Of a DNA stretch of 64,000 nt, positions 36,901-50,621 are shown in pieces (position 1 is the stretch's first letter; every line of letters begins with the position of its first letter). This DNA comes from Capitella teleta. Its lineage: Eukaryota > Annelida > Polychaeta > Capitellidae. The notes under the pieces are model-generated. The model worked only from the letters and a program-made list of their open reading frames with translations, was not told the origin of the DNA and ran no database searches. A program made the position numbers and the translations under genes. The stretch lies in contig KB305899.1 of NCBI GenBank assembly GCA_000328365.1, forward strand, positions 82,084-146,083. Reading direction: 5' to 3'.

Positions 36901-39900
36901 GCAGTTCCGCCATCAACACAACATCCATTGAGCACGAAATCGTGCTTCATACTGTCTGCATCGGCTACTCACCGGCGCCTCTACTCAACAAAGCAACCCC
37001 GCCCCCTCCAGTTCTGAATAACGTTTGTGCATCCGAACAAAGCTCATTCCGCGAACAATGCCTCCAAGGCATGGATTCCGTAATACGAGATTATATGTCT
37101 CACGATTAAAATCTCCGTGCGTTGATTACATGCGTCTGGGACCAGATGGTGTGCATGGCTGAATCGACCCCTCAAAAAGTCCCACAGTCTATCCGTGTTA
37201 TTTCCAGGTGTGGAGAACGACTGGAGGTGCGGTCGGCTGGGTCTGAATGGAGATCTGGATGCAGATAAGGCACCTCATCATCGTCACAAGTGTGAATACC
37301 TCCGAAGCGAGGACTCCCGTATAGGCCTCTCTGATCTCATAAACTATTGCATAATGCGCCTCACTCGGCAATTGCGTTTCATCAGAAGGTGCGATTTTAT
37401 CGACTGATAAAAATCGCAAGATTCCGAAACGTGAAAGAAATTCGTTAAACATGATTTGGGTGACGTGGTCTGCGGCCGCTTTCTGCGATGAGAAAAATAA
37501 CCTTATACCACACTGTAATTATTGATTGACAAGATTTCTTTACAAATTAAACACGTGTAAATGGAGTTTTTAAAATTAACAAATTAAAATTGAAGGTAAT
37601 AAACTAATTTTTTTATTGAATGCCTTTTATCCAAACTGTTATATTTCAATGTACTGACAATAAAACTGAATTAAATTTTAAAGATTCCTACACTGGTGCA
37701 TCTAGTAGCAAACGTGTTATTACGAATTGCGCGATGTTTATCGGGTGCTGTATGAATCTTATCAGATCAAAGGTTTCAACAAAGCTTCTATTGACGACCA
37801 ACGAAGCCGAAGTAACGCTGTCGGGCAGCCAAGGGATGAAGCGAAACGAGAAACACGAAATTCAACCCGGCCATTACATGGTACGCAAAATGCATGCTCC
37901 CTTTGTGGTAACGTTGCCCGACGCTCCCTAACGAAACGTCAATCAAACGAAGGGAATGTCACTGTCGCTCAAATACAATGATTGAATGTCTATCTCCCAG
38001 GAGTTACCCAGTCTCTCATCGTTTATTACCAAAGCCCCACTCTTCAGAGACCGTTCCATATGTGTAGCTCTCCCCATAACACACCACCGAGTTCAGTAGG
38101 CTGTTACGCATGCGCGCCGTTCGCCGGAAGTGGACGCGTGAGCCTTTTATTTCCGGGGGAATAACTGACGTGTTTAAGGATCGTTTTGATGTTGAAGCGC
38201 TTCCAATGAGTGTGTGACTTGATTCGGCAATCATAGTGCAACGTCCGCGAGGCCCCCCATCATAGTTCGATGGGAGCATTTATCATCTTCAAACGTCGTG
38301 CAGTTCCATTGAAAATGACTTGTGTCTCTCCCATGACACGCTAGTCGCTTGCCATTCAACAAGAGCATCGAATGTACGACGAGTTATCTATCATGGGCCA
38401 CTGGAGAGGGTTCTTAGTTCTTGGTCTTAGCGTCCGTAGAATCCTCCTGTGCCATGAGAACTTCGGAAGGGATGCGATTAACAATAAGTTGCTTCCACTC
38501 TCTGAACTTTTGTTTTCCCTCAATCTGAAGGGTGGTGTTAGATAAGATCGTCTGCACCTGATGACCTCGTAGATTAAAGAGGAACTCTCTAAGACCATTT
38601 GACTCATTTGACCTGCTTCTAAGACTAAACTGCAACAGAGGCTTCACTCAATGAAGCAAGAGGATCCTGCAGTTGTCTGATCCTCCTCGGGGATTTCGCC
38701 TTCCAAGTGGGAAACTCAAACAGAATGAGATACGGTGAGAGAGAGATAAGAGGACGGTGGGATTGGGGAATTATCTCGCATCAAAGAAACCCCAAGTGTC
38801 ATGTAATCAAGGGAGAAGACGCCGCTGCCTCATGTATCCGTTTGATCAGATCATGAAATTATGCCGACCAAGCTGTTCCGAGAAATGACACGAATCTATT
38901 ATGAAAGTAATGTTGGTGCATATAGTTATGCAATTTAATGTACACTCTTGCGTGTTGTGTAGGCCCTATACTTGTATGACTGGTGGGTGATTAGAATTTT
39001 GAACAGCGAGAAAAGTGAAACTGAAATATTGGTGAAATTTGAGAAAGTGTTCATCTGCAATCTTGAAAAATGCTGTCTCAGATGAATGGTGCGATAAAAG
39101 ACGAATTGTCATCACAGGAGTTGAAAAAAAAACGAATCCACTCGAAAAACCGGAGAAAAATTATTCTGACATTGTGATGAAGAACAGCTCATGTTTATTT
39201 TGATCCGATCTCAACGACTGCAAAATGTATATGTATTATATGATTGACATAATCGATGCTAGCACATTGATGTTTGGATAACGAATTTTTTGGTCTCAAA
39301 TATCTTTTGCAGTCTTTTTCGCCCCCAATACACAGAACTGTCTTTTTCCCTTCTTCTTCCTCCGGAGGATCACGCGATGTACTATAGGATTATGCTTATC
39401 ACACGCAACAATAACTCTAGTTCTGGCGACGTTCTGCCCAACTGCCTATATCTTCGATGTCAGACGAGGCTCATGAAATATGACACGAGTCTCCGCCAAT
39501 CTCCAACGCCATAAATACGTGTGTTCGATCCCGGAGAAGTGAAGGGTCGTGGGGGCCACAGCTCATATGGCGAGCAATTCTAAAGTTGCTGGCGATGTCT
39601 GGTTTATGGTCTTAATCAAAGAAGGTTATTGCAACGCACCATTCAAAACTGGCTAGTGGTGCAACACCCTGGTCACGGGAAGGGGCAGTAATGATGGAGA
39701 GATAATCCATCTAAACAAACAAAAACAACCAATCCAAACAAATACATCATCAACAGTAGCCGATCGACTTCCACCTGGTCGTTGCCCGTGGCAACCAGGA
39801 CGTGCTGACTAAGCAGCATTTTCACCTGTGCACAGCCTGGGGCCTTTTCTGCGACTCAATCAGATGAGCGTCTGCGCTGATAAACGCCTCAACGGAACCC

Positions 39901-42900
39901 AATTTGCGGCCAATCCGCGCTTCCTTTGAACCAGAAGAAGCCCCAGACCGAGTGGGGTGAGGGATGCGCGCGCAGCAAGTGAGTGAAAAACTCGAGCTTC
40001 AACCGTGGGTCGATTTGATGGCGGCTCAATTGCTTAAGACAGCAGCAACAGCAGGAGAGCGGCACATCCATTCAAAAGCCATTGCCGCCGAATGCCTCCA
40101 CCCGTATTTTCGCCTTTCTTCTTGCATTATCGGCCATTACCACACCTGCTGGCTGTCTGTTGTCGGTGCTAAATTTATTTATTGCGTTCTTTCTTTGTTT
40201 GCGGTGGAAATCCAAGACGGCCCAAGGGAAGATCAGCGAAGCGTCTGCGTAAACTCCGCTCAATGTGAGCGCGCTTCTTGCCGAGATCGCTCTTAGCACT
40301 CTGCAGCCAGCTCCGCAGTTAATCGCTTCGGATTAACTGCGTGTAACTAACAACTGGGGAATATAAACTGTGAGAGCCTCTTGTACTTACGTTTCCATTC
40401 CGAAGCTGCTGGAAGATGGCATCGAAGCTACAGTGAAGCACAGCCGTGTCGCCGACAGCGACGGTGGTCGACGCCCAGATGAAATCGAGCGAATTGGTGA
40501 TGGGGTTATTTTCCAGTTGTTCCACGGCTGCTTTGTCAACTGAAAATAAAGAACAAGAATGACATTTACTCTGTAGGTGGTGAGCCACTATAACATGAAC
40601 ATATTGGACAATGAATGATACATAAAGAGGCAGCATGCAGAAATGGGAGATCATTGGAAATGTTGATCTCATCGGCCCTGAGGGACACTCGGGAAGGGAA
40701 GAGCCTTCTGTCCGTGGCACGCGTAGAAACGGAGGGCGTCCTAATGATCTCTCCTCATCTTTTGCCTCTTGCCAGAAATCCTCAGTAATCGCGGCGGGAA
40801 ATCAGAAGGTTAATGCTAAATCACGCGATAAAAGGTCAACAACATTCCAATTCACGTGAGATATTAACGAGGCCTGACGGGATCTGACCCTCATGGCCGG
40901 CGCCATCTTGCAAATAGAGCTTCCGGGAATTCCGTTTTAAACCGGAAGTATACAGGAAGGAAGGGATATGACTGCGAGGCGAAAGCATTCCTTGGCGTTA
41001 GTAGATTCCTTCAGGAAGTGAGGCAGACATTTTCTCACGTGCAATTCTCACTCATTTATATTGAAAAATCTCAACACTTTTGATATCTCAGAGTAATGAA
41101 TAAAACATGGAGGAAGGCCGATTTATCAGCTAATGGAAGGACCCAGTGTAAAACAGTCTGTTTAATGACGGTGTAAGTAGAGGTTTACGCGGTGCGAATG
41201 AGACGTAATTACAGCAGACGCCTCTAATTACACAATGATGTAACTGCTGTAACACAAGCAATAAACTAAATTTTATTCTCATTGCCTTCGAGCCTTTAAT
41301 TATAGGTAAAATGTTATTATTTCAACAACGTCTGGCTTTGTTGCACACACACAGGTCGCATCTTCCCTTTTGGGTCTAATTTTCTCATTTTGCTCCTGGT
41401 GAATTGTCTCCCATGCATAGGAGGAAGAGGAAAGGGTGGGGGGGAGGTGTCATTAAAACCCCCTGATCATAGGATTATTTGCGGAAACCTATTATAATGG
41501 ATGGTCTTACATAACCCGCATTGTGAAAACTCTCGAACTCAGAACATAATAAATGCTATTAAAACGACTTATCTGCGCACAATGCGAAGATTAACATACA
41601 TCTATTATGAGCAAATACTCATATATAGCAGCACAGAGACATCTATTATGAGCAAATACTCATATATAGCAGCACAGAGACATCTATTATGAGCAAATAC
41701 TCATATATAGCAGCACAGAGACATCTATTATGAGCAAATATTCATAATACTGATATAAAGCAACACAGAGGAGACGGCCAGTCGGCCGCAATGTTTACAA
41801 GTGTGCTCCACCACTGACCAACAGACTGGTCATTTGACCTGCGTTGACGTGTGGTCACCCGCTGTGCAGTCTGGACTACGATGCGACGAACCCTGTAAAG
41901 AGGGCTTTGTGCCTAAAAGGGGCAATTTAGCCCACAATGGGTCATTGCAGGGTGTACGCAATGGTCCGACAGCGAGAACTTTCAAGTGGCATCAACTGTG
42001 TTCGATTTGCCCACCTCAACATGCACCGAAAGTAATGAAGGAGTCTAATATAAAAACACGGGAAGGTGGTCGTCTCACCCTCATGCTCCACAGGCAGACA
42101 GCTAAGAGTTTTAGCTAAGCTGTCACTCCAGGCAGAATTAGAAAATGCTTTCAAGTGAAGTCGTCCCGCGGGACATGTAGGCAGATAATACGCGAGAATG
42201 GCTAATAAATCTCGGCCAGAATCAAGCCAGAGACGAAGAGAGGTCTGGGTGGCATAATGAGCAGCGTTTTCTCGGCGTGCGGTTCGAGCTGTGTGTCGCG
42301 CGCACTTAGCTTCACTTGGATCGGCGTGTTTAACAAACAAAGGCTCAAGTTGCAGCATAAAACACGTCCAGTACGGCACAGTGCAGCACTGGTGCAAGAG
42401 GGAACACAGCGCCCTGGGAAGGGGGCTTTCCACACGAGCCATGATTTGTGGTCGACGGAATTGTGCAACCGTATAACCATGGCAACGGTTTAATTTTTCT
42501 TCAACCGTGTGATTTGCATGCATGGAGTACAGAGCCATAAAACTGAGTTTTGACGGGTCTGCGCATTATGCAAAGATGACTCTTGCACTAAATAAGTTCA
42601 TAACTCCATCTGTCTTGTGATAGTTTTTAAGTTTGTTGTTTTTTTTTTTGTTTTTTTTTTCTACTTGGAAGAGTGTTGACATTAATAGAAGTCTTGTAAG
42701 TGTCGACTGGCGCGCTGAGGGAGCAGCTATTCGATAACTGGTGTAAACACGCGCTTACTTGAACTGAACAATAGCAATTGTATACAATCGGACAATTATA
42801 TATACACCATCAGTACCCAGCAGAAGTGTGAAGTGTGCGAACAAAAGATGCACATAAAAAGGAAAGTTATTTACACGTAGGTATGCAGGTGAATGAGCAC

Positions 42901-45900
42901 CTTGCATTGGCGCTAAGGCGGCTTCTTTTGATCTTCCAGGGAAGGGGCCACCTGAGCCTATTCTTCTGGGTGCTGGCAAAAAAAAATCTCCCTGAACATG
43001 ATGCAGGCATCAATCAGGTATGATTGATATCCGTCCAATCACCGTAGAAAAAATAGAGCTGTGTATACCAACAAGAAAGGACGAAGGAAATACTGGAGAC
43101 TGGAGAAGAGTGTTTGCAGATTGAGCAATTTCAAGGATAAATAATCGGAGTCGACCTCTGGGAAAGACTCTAAAGATTGGCCAAGTGTTTGTACTTGAGA
43201 TCCTAGAGGGTCTAAGAGGAGGCTGAGATGATGTATATAGGTCATTGAGTTTGCTGTATATTTCAATTAATTAATCATTCATTTTTTATGTGAATGTATT
43301 CTTTTCAGTCTCTATGATTCAGAGCTTTCATGAAACTTGTCAAAAGTCGCCTGTTTAATGACACGTTATTTCCCATGCGGATATCTCTCATAAAGGAGTT
43401 TTCAGAAGATTCACTGGTTGGAAATGTAAAGCATTTCAAAAGAGTGTGCAGGAGTTATTTCACGCATGCTGCCGAATTTAAATTGCTAATTACTCGATAG
43501 CAAAAGCGACACGTTCGCAAGAAATGTCGCGCCATCCGATCATGATGGATTGATCACCTGTAATCAGAGCGTTCTATTTCTCAGGTATGTCTAACCTCAG
43601 AGGGTGAACCAAGAATAATTGCAGTGAAATCTTCAGCATGAGATGTAACATCGGTAGCGGTAAACAGTAGGTAAACAACCAGAGTTTTTTCCCCCTTTTT
43701 GGGGTGTGGAGTAATTCAGCGGAATTGAGAGGGAGCAGGGACCTTCCCATCGATCTTTTGAATGTTAGTTAGCACCTGATGCCGAGCGATGCGATTTCTA
43801 AACAGCAGCAGCCATTGGCACTCAGTATAGTACGAGCATGAATCTCTTTTATCGACACATCTCTCGTCTAGTGTATCGATCACGCATCAGGGGTGCAACC
43901 TGCAGGAGATGTTACTGAGGGTTACTGCACAGGGATGCAATTGCAAAGGGGTTCGCGCCATTAGGGGGCTCCCGATCGCACGCCCCGATGCTTCTCCCTC
44001 TGGGCATTCGATGTACCGGAAGCACATGTGATATTATTAGGATTGTGAGAATGCCATAGCGAGCATCAGGGCAATGGGAGTGCCAAAGGAAGCCAATTTC
44101 TCATGTCAAAATAGCCATATTGAATTTACCAAAGGAAATCAGCAAATGGGAGCTGCAAGAGGCCACATGCGGACCTCAACCCTCACCCCTCGCAGAAACA
44201 GGCAATGAACGGAATGAGTCCCTGGTGATAGATCCATACGCGTCCATTCAAACCCATTCACCCCCTTCCACCTCCGCTGAGCACTATTTCTGTACGGGGT
44301 AGCTTCCGGTTTCTGTTTGTTGACTCTAAATCGAAAGTCAATCACTTTGTCAATAAATCATTTATCGATCTCACACTTAAAAGAAGCTCCTCATGTATAT
44401 TCATACGAGTAAATATTGTGACAGATCTTATTCACACGGAAGATAGGCCATGCAAACCTTTGTATGCAGATGGCATCAAAAGAGAATCCACACTCATGAA
44501 TTCCTGTAAATAACGCTGCAATGAGAGGATTACAAATTTAGTGTTTGTCATTCTACCCTTAATCCTTGAACACCCTGATGAAAATGGTAAGTCACCCTTC
44601 GATGGTGGATCATTCATCGATGACTTTTCACCACTTGCCCAATGAGGTCCAATGAGGTTGAATGAGGCTCAATGAGGCTTAATGCTCTCAAGAGCCAGCA
44701 AATGATGACAAGTGGACCTCATTTGCGATCCGGCCATTGTGCCACGCCACGTGGCAGTGTTTTTCTTTTCCAAGCGCAACAATAAGAAGCGAACTTTTTT
44801 TTTCTCGCGCGTCCTGTGCAACATTATTCAGTCAGAGGAAGTGTTTCAGAGTCTTGGCGACACGGGGAGACAGAATGAAGGGAGGGGTGGGAATTCGACT
44901 CCCTTTGTCCCGAGGTTAACATGTAGGTCAGCCATATTAAATTGAAAATATTGCTCAGACTGAAATACGAGTCGCATGCCTTTTAAACACGATTAGCAGA
45001 ATGGTCTAGAGACATATGCAATTGCACATGGAAGGATTGATTGAATTTGAGTAAAAAAATCATAATTGATATTGAGGGGCAATAAGCGTAAATAATAAGG
45101 CTTCGAAATTAATTATCAAATGGAAATGACCTCTTGTTGAACTATACCTATAAATATTCATGGTGATGAATTACTCTCAAAAGCAAGTTATTTAGATAAA
45201 CAGCGATAATCCAAGTATTAATTCCAGTGAGCTGAGCGATAAAACAAGCGCGAGTTGTTTTGTTTATTTATTTATTATACGCTTTCACAGTGCGCGCGCA
45301 CCCCGGGGAATTATCATGCTCACAGCTCGCCAAAGAAAACTGGACAGAGTTCCCGGTATAAACACTGGCGGTTAATGACAAGGAAGAAGAATAACATGGG
45401 AGAAAGGTGAAGATATGAGAGCGTGCCATATTGAGGTCATCTGGGACTTCCTGTGAGTTGACCTAATTATCGGCAGTCAGCTGACCGGAAAAAGTCATTA
45501 CCCGGCAGTCTCCAAGAAAGCGAGTGATCAATGGTGATTGGTAGCTGGCAATCCCTCCCCTCCCCTCCTCGCATTCTTTCCCAGGTCGACCTTTTGCCAC
45601 CTATCATAAGCATCTTCATTAACCTGAAGAAGTCTAACCATTAACCTTTGAAGAAGGTCAGAAGACAAAAGCAGAGAACAATGAATGTTCTTGGATCGGT
45701 GTCAAATGGACGCCAAGAGGCAAGATGTCCCTCGACGCCATTGAAGACATCAGAGGCGCTCTGGGCGCTTCCTTTGATCGCACTGACATACATCTCGCCA
45801 TGGGCGCCAATTTGCTCTCAACAAACTTCGAATCATTCAACGTGTTAAAGGAAATAGCACCGAGAGACCTTGCACGTACTAGTATTGAGGGGATCACGGG

Positions 45901-48900
45901 TCAACGAGAAAGTTTCCAATTAAATAATCCTGTTGGTGTCTCCTGCTCTTCAAGCAATATTCAGGTAACATGTACACGTACAAATGATTTGGCTTCACCA
46001 GCATTACATTCTGATGCAATTAACGTGAAGAAGTTTCGCGTATGTTTTCACATTTTCGTGATTGTACGATGCAGTAGTAATCAGCGGAATAATAATTAAA
46101 TTTGAGATTCGATTGCAAAGCAGAATAATGAGCTGAGGAAGTACGGACGGATAAATATGCATGCAGCGATACTGCTGGTAGTTTCAACACAGGTACTTAA
46201 AAACAAGTTTAACGGGCGTAGCTTCATCTAAGAATCTAAAGTTGCAAGCCGCAATTTCAAAGGTCCATCAAACGACATTTAAACTGGTGGGAGGTGGATG
46301 GGGGGGGGCGCATAGTTCCGTCTCCAAATTAACGATTAACGTCCATTGCGTGTTTTATATTTATGTATCATCGAGTAAATTTAAGAGGTAAGCGAAAGAC
46401 AGAGACCGTGGTGATTAATCGCGACACCTTGAGCGTAGGCAGTTCATTCAGAAGTTCATAAAAGCGCAGTGCTTTATGCGCATGCCCCATGGTAGGACGC
46501 AGAATGAAACTCAATCCACCCTCACCGAAAGGAATCTCTCGCCTTCTCCTTTTGCGACCAAGAGTTTTATGGCAGACAGGCGCAAAAGATTGATGGAAAC
46601 CAGAACGGCGTTGAAACTCTGTAGGCCATTAAAACAGAAGTTTGTGGTCAACGCATTCGAATGTTTTTGGTAGGTCTTCCGATGTATAGTGCGGTTGAAT
46701 TGCAGCGTGCATAGACTGTTACTCACTGATTAAATTACAGGTGAGACACCTTGTGGCTAGAGATGATTTCACGTATAACAATGAACAGGTAATTAATTGT
46801 CGATCAGACGAGCACTCGAGGGCTTTTTTATTAGATCTAGGACAACGATTCCGAGTTACACAAAACAAGTGAATTAAAGGACACGAAGAAGCGAAAGCCG
46901 AAGGGTGTTACTACATGGTTCTCTCATTTACATGGTGAGTGAGGAAGGTGTTGGCATACACCACCCACCAGGACTATTTCTCAAATATCGTGAAAGCAAT
47001 TAAAGACTCGTTCTTAATTGATAGACGGATGATAGATGATGACAAAATTTTAGAATTTTAAATATACGATCGCGCTTATCTCGACTTAGCTTGACTTGTA
47101 AACGATCGTAAATCGAGGGAGGGGCATTTTCTCATCCAATTATTTCATCAGCGTTCATCAAAAATAGGAAGTGCATGTTGAAGGCTTAATTAGCCAGGTA
47201 AGGAAGAGAGTTTTGAAGTGATGACAGCCAAGCACTCGAAGGGGCCACTCAGAGGTCAAATAGAGAGCCAAAGCATGCAGTGAAAACCGAAAAGCCACGA
47301 AGAGCGCTTCAGAAGCGACTCGCATCTCCACCGAAAGACTGCCAAAGATGAACCATCACTTGGGGTGAGACGACCCCTTACCCCGCCGCGTTCGATGGAT
47401 GCAGTTTCATAACAAGTGCTCAAGCAGCGCTACATGCAAATCATACGCCCCAGTGTTCATAACACGAAGCAGACCCTCCGCTTGTTGTTCAGTGGACGAA
47501 AACAAAATCTACAATCGTACAAGCGGTTGGTTAAGGCCACCATTAATTAGCAACCCGAGTTAACCTCTTGTGAAAATCTTGTGGACTCCAACATGAACAA
47601 TTTGTACGCCATTCCCCCGTTCCCTCGAACCAAGAGGTGTCTTGTACCTTGGAGATATACACATATACATATCCAGATATTTGGAATTGCGGCTGCAGCC
47701 GAGGAATGAGAGAAATGTTCATAATAACTTAAGAATCAAACTCCGTTTTATAACAAACATAAACCTCGGAATGAATCTTTGATGCGCGTTATAAATTCAA
47801 TGAAAACATTTTGCTCTCTGATTCTACTTCTCTGTCTAACTTATAGACTATACAGAGGGTGTTGCACCCTGCTATATAAGATGGGCCTCAGAAGAGCAAT
47901 GCCTACCATCACAGGATCAAAGGTGCGAGGCAGCAGTGTGTGTGTAGCGTGGTTTATAATTCGTCCATAAACATGAAACTTCATTGAAGAATTGGCCCAA
48001 GAGACGCGACGTCTCACAATGTTTCCTCTTCTAAACATTCACAGATTTCACTGATAAGATGTTACGGCCATTCCAATGCTACGAGATCGCAATCTGGTGA
48101 ATTTCATTCAGGGCAACCAACCCGAGACGGCTGCCACCGTCGAATGAACGCTCACTACAAAGTGTTATTTACCCCATTCCTCCAGTGATTATCGCCCCTC
48201 TTTCTCGCCTCAATCATCTTTGAAAGTTGAAACATAGGTGTAAACTTCCACGCGCATCATTCGACAGGGTAGTTCATAAACAGGAATGTAAGCAAACGAA
48301 ATGGCGATTGATGCGTTCGTGTTTTTTTATGCTCAATGGCTCCATATACATTTATATACTATACAGCAGCGCCATCTTAGAAATTGAGGCAGCAATCTGA
48401 TATCCAAGAAATTCAATCCTAAGTTTGGTTTTTGCTTATAGTTGGAGAGTGAGAGGTGAAGTTATATGCGCAGAGTGCACCCCGAGGGGCTGTGAGGGGG
48501 TGGGGTGGGATGTGTGTGTTCTGGGCCCTACGCGCATCCGTTGAGAAGCTGTGAAATGCTTGAAACACGAACAGCAAACGTAAATTGAAAGCACTCGGGT
48601 TGACGGCTGATGTCATCGCTGTGAAGTCAATTTTCTATGAGATGTGAATATTTAAGCGCCGAATTATGCTACACGTTTTAAGAGTAAGATGCGACATAAA
48701 AATTGATGTAATTAAAATGTCACAAGCGAGATAGCATTTCAGGTACTCCAGGAGGAGTCTGATGAAGTCACTCTTTATGTCCGAGCCATCAGATGCCGTC
48801 GACAATGATCCTCAATCGAATGGACAAGAAAAAGCTTTTTATGACGACATTGAAAATCAATCAGGAAGTGGGTCGGTCGTGACTCAACAGCGGGATGTGT

Positions 48901-50621
48901 TGTCTTTGGGTAAACCACGCATCAACTCTTTTAGTCTTGGAAATTATACATAACAAGATTACTCCGAGAGAGGTTTTCTTCGGGTGCCATTCTGACGCAT
49001 CTAATCACACGAAAAGCGAAAGAGGAGAGAGTCTTTTGACGAGGAGGGTATTTCGGAAAGAACTCTGTGGTAACGGCATAAAACGCTTGTTGATATAACG
49101 CTATTTACCTCATGAATAGATTCGCGATGTCGTTTAGAAAGTTGTTAACAGAAGATTCGGGTGGAGAGGCTTGGAGACGCTGCCTCAACAAAGCGATTTT
49201 TACATGTGGTGAGTATAGTGGTCGGAGACTGCGTTGGAGAGACGCATGAGCACATAGCGTGCAGTTTAGCTGTGGCTTATATGAAATCTGCGGGGATCTA
49301 CAGGAGATCAAAGAGGCTTCATAAGGGTTCATCTTGCTCCGCGAGGGGTAAAAAGCCGCGTAATGATATCCTGGTCTTCGTTAAGCTCAAGAAAAAAGTG
49401 CATTGGATGAGCGTCCGCTGCGTACATGCATATCGCGGAAGCATTATTGGTGCGGAGGTATTTTTATCTGCAACAAAAAAACTCCGCATGTTCCTCAGGG
49501 GGGCAGCTTCCTCTATGGTAGGAATTGAGTGAGGTTTTTGGCTACAAAAAAAAAAAATTGTCGCATTACGCCCATTATAAGCAGAAAGGTGATAGGCGCA
49601 ATGAAGGTATCATCCCTCTGAACTCTCCCACACGATGACAGCCACGCAGCGCTTTCAGACCACCTGTCACGTGAAATTTCCCACAATGCACCAGCGATCC
49701 TGCTGCGCGAGGTGTCCGGTTGGCCTGTCGTCGGATTCGCGAACGGCGCGTGCTGGCAACTGATTTGTGGCTGTCGGTACCGGGTAGTGTTGGCAGCACT
49801 AGCTGCGTCCTTGGGGTGGGGCGTGGAGACAACGATGCTGAGTGAGTGATGGCGAAAGATCCGCGAGCAGTGTGTATGAGAAACAAGGGTGATTATGGTG
49901 GAGGAGGCTAATGCGCTATACAATAACAGTTTTACGATCACTTTTGATGGCATTCAAAGTTCCACTTCGGGGACCCTTGCTCTGTCCCACGGCAGGTAAT
50001 TGAGTGCTTAAAACCGAGCTGCTTGCTTTATAATGAGAAAAACGCAAAAATTCATAAATCGTCGATGACAACGTCGTTTAGCCTGAAGGGGGACGGAGGG
50101 GAATTCGCGAGAGAAGGACACGGATTTCTTTTTAGCTTCCAGTACGAGGCAGTAACAGCCAACTTCGCCTCGAGTGAACGAAAAAAACACACAAAGGCTG
50201 GAGTTGTCAGTTCGCTCAGGGGTAATGGATAGCTGAGCTCGAGTTACTGCCGTCTATGAGATGAAGAAAATGATCTTGAGTGTAATGTTTTGAAACTTCA
50301 GCGATGCATTCACAATTAACGCCTTTGGAGCGTCGCGCGGCACCGCCTCTACTCACTCACTCACTGCCTCTACTCACTGCTACCAAATGCCGCGTGCGAC
50401 CGGTGAGCAAAATAAGCCAGATCACCTACAAACACTGATCCTCTTCAGTCGCCGTGATCCCAGCATAATCACAACATGCATCTTAGGTAGCATTAATAAA
50501 CACTAATGATAACAATAGATCTCCACTTACGGGAACGGTGCCGCCTGGAATCAGTGCATGTCCACAATGAAAACACAATGCACATATCCAGAAGGATAGT
50601 TCTAAGCCAAGCACGGCCCAT
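33984..50621 (-). CDS. Secreted three-immunoglobulin-domain protein (lachesin/IgLON-DIP-like) with acidic C-terminal tail
   Basis: Likely an extracellular recognition protein of the neuronal Ig class. Exons: 50531-50621, 40391-40539, 35872-36106, 35658-35818, 35485-35599, 35226-35428, 35030-35168, 34612-34764, 33984-34357, giving 539 residues. Exon 1 encodes a signal peptide (MGRAWLRTILLDMCIVFSLW). Ig1 (about 47-158): AVLHCSF, IDWMRE, KKDAGIFRCNL. Ig2 (160-250): VTLWCNATG, VVYWTRE, TGIYACY. Ig3 (255-363): YLLMCETRG, VRWYRDGKE, GNYTCVASN. Each domain keeps its Cys pair and Trp. N-glycosylation sequons occur at NLS, NVT, NAT and NYT. The tail (364-539) is Gly- and Glu-rich with no hydrophobic end, so there is no GPI or TM anchor. 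Exon 1 is joined by phase across a 10-kb intron. The donor of exon 8 is ambiguous (see findings). Confidence 0.85.
34596..34612 (-). other. Alternative splice donors at the end of Ig-gene exon 8
   Basis: A strong donor (AG|gtaagg) ends the exon at 34596 but puts the last exon out of frame, ending after RLPVPGRT. A weaker donor (G|gtagct) ends it at 34612 and joins in frame to the 124-residue acidic exon 33984-34357. Use of both would give a short-tailed and a long-tailed secreted form. Confidence 0.5.
36107..40390 (-). other. Intron 2 of the Ig gene (4.3 kb)
   Basis: No exon recognised inside on either strand. It contains two CATAACGCAC copies (36127-36136 and 36146-36155), about 20 nt upstream of exon 3 in the gene's direction. 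The stretch around 39960-40300 is less AT-rich with an open plus-strand frame, but I see no domain in it. Confidence 0.6.
40540..50530 (-). other. Intron 1 of the Ig gene (10 kb)
   Basis: No gene recognised. It holds a 41-bp tandem repeat (41598-41770) and an ATGAGG-rich imperfect tandem at about 44640-44685. A plus-strand open frame at 45725-46099 looks mildly coding but is unrecognised. A long first intron of this kind often holds enhancers. Nothing in the sequence proves it here. Confidence 0.55.
41598..41770. repeat. Minisatellite, 41-bp unit, three perfect copies and a degenerate fourth
   Basis: The unit begins ACATCTATTATGAGCAAATA and ends GCAGCACAGAG. The first three copies are identical and the fourth has decayed. 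Confidence 0.9.

Noticed and set aside
42202-42538. Long minus-strand open frame in the Ig-gene intron
   Set aside because: No family resemblance and several competing open frames on both strands, typical of a GC-richer non-coding patch.
49513-49953. Minus-strand 146-codon frame with a signal-peptide-like start
   Set aside because: No splice sites, promoter or recognisable domain, and composition is like the surrounding intron.
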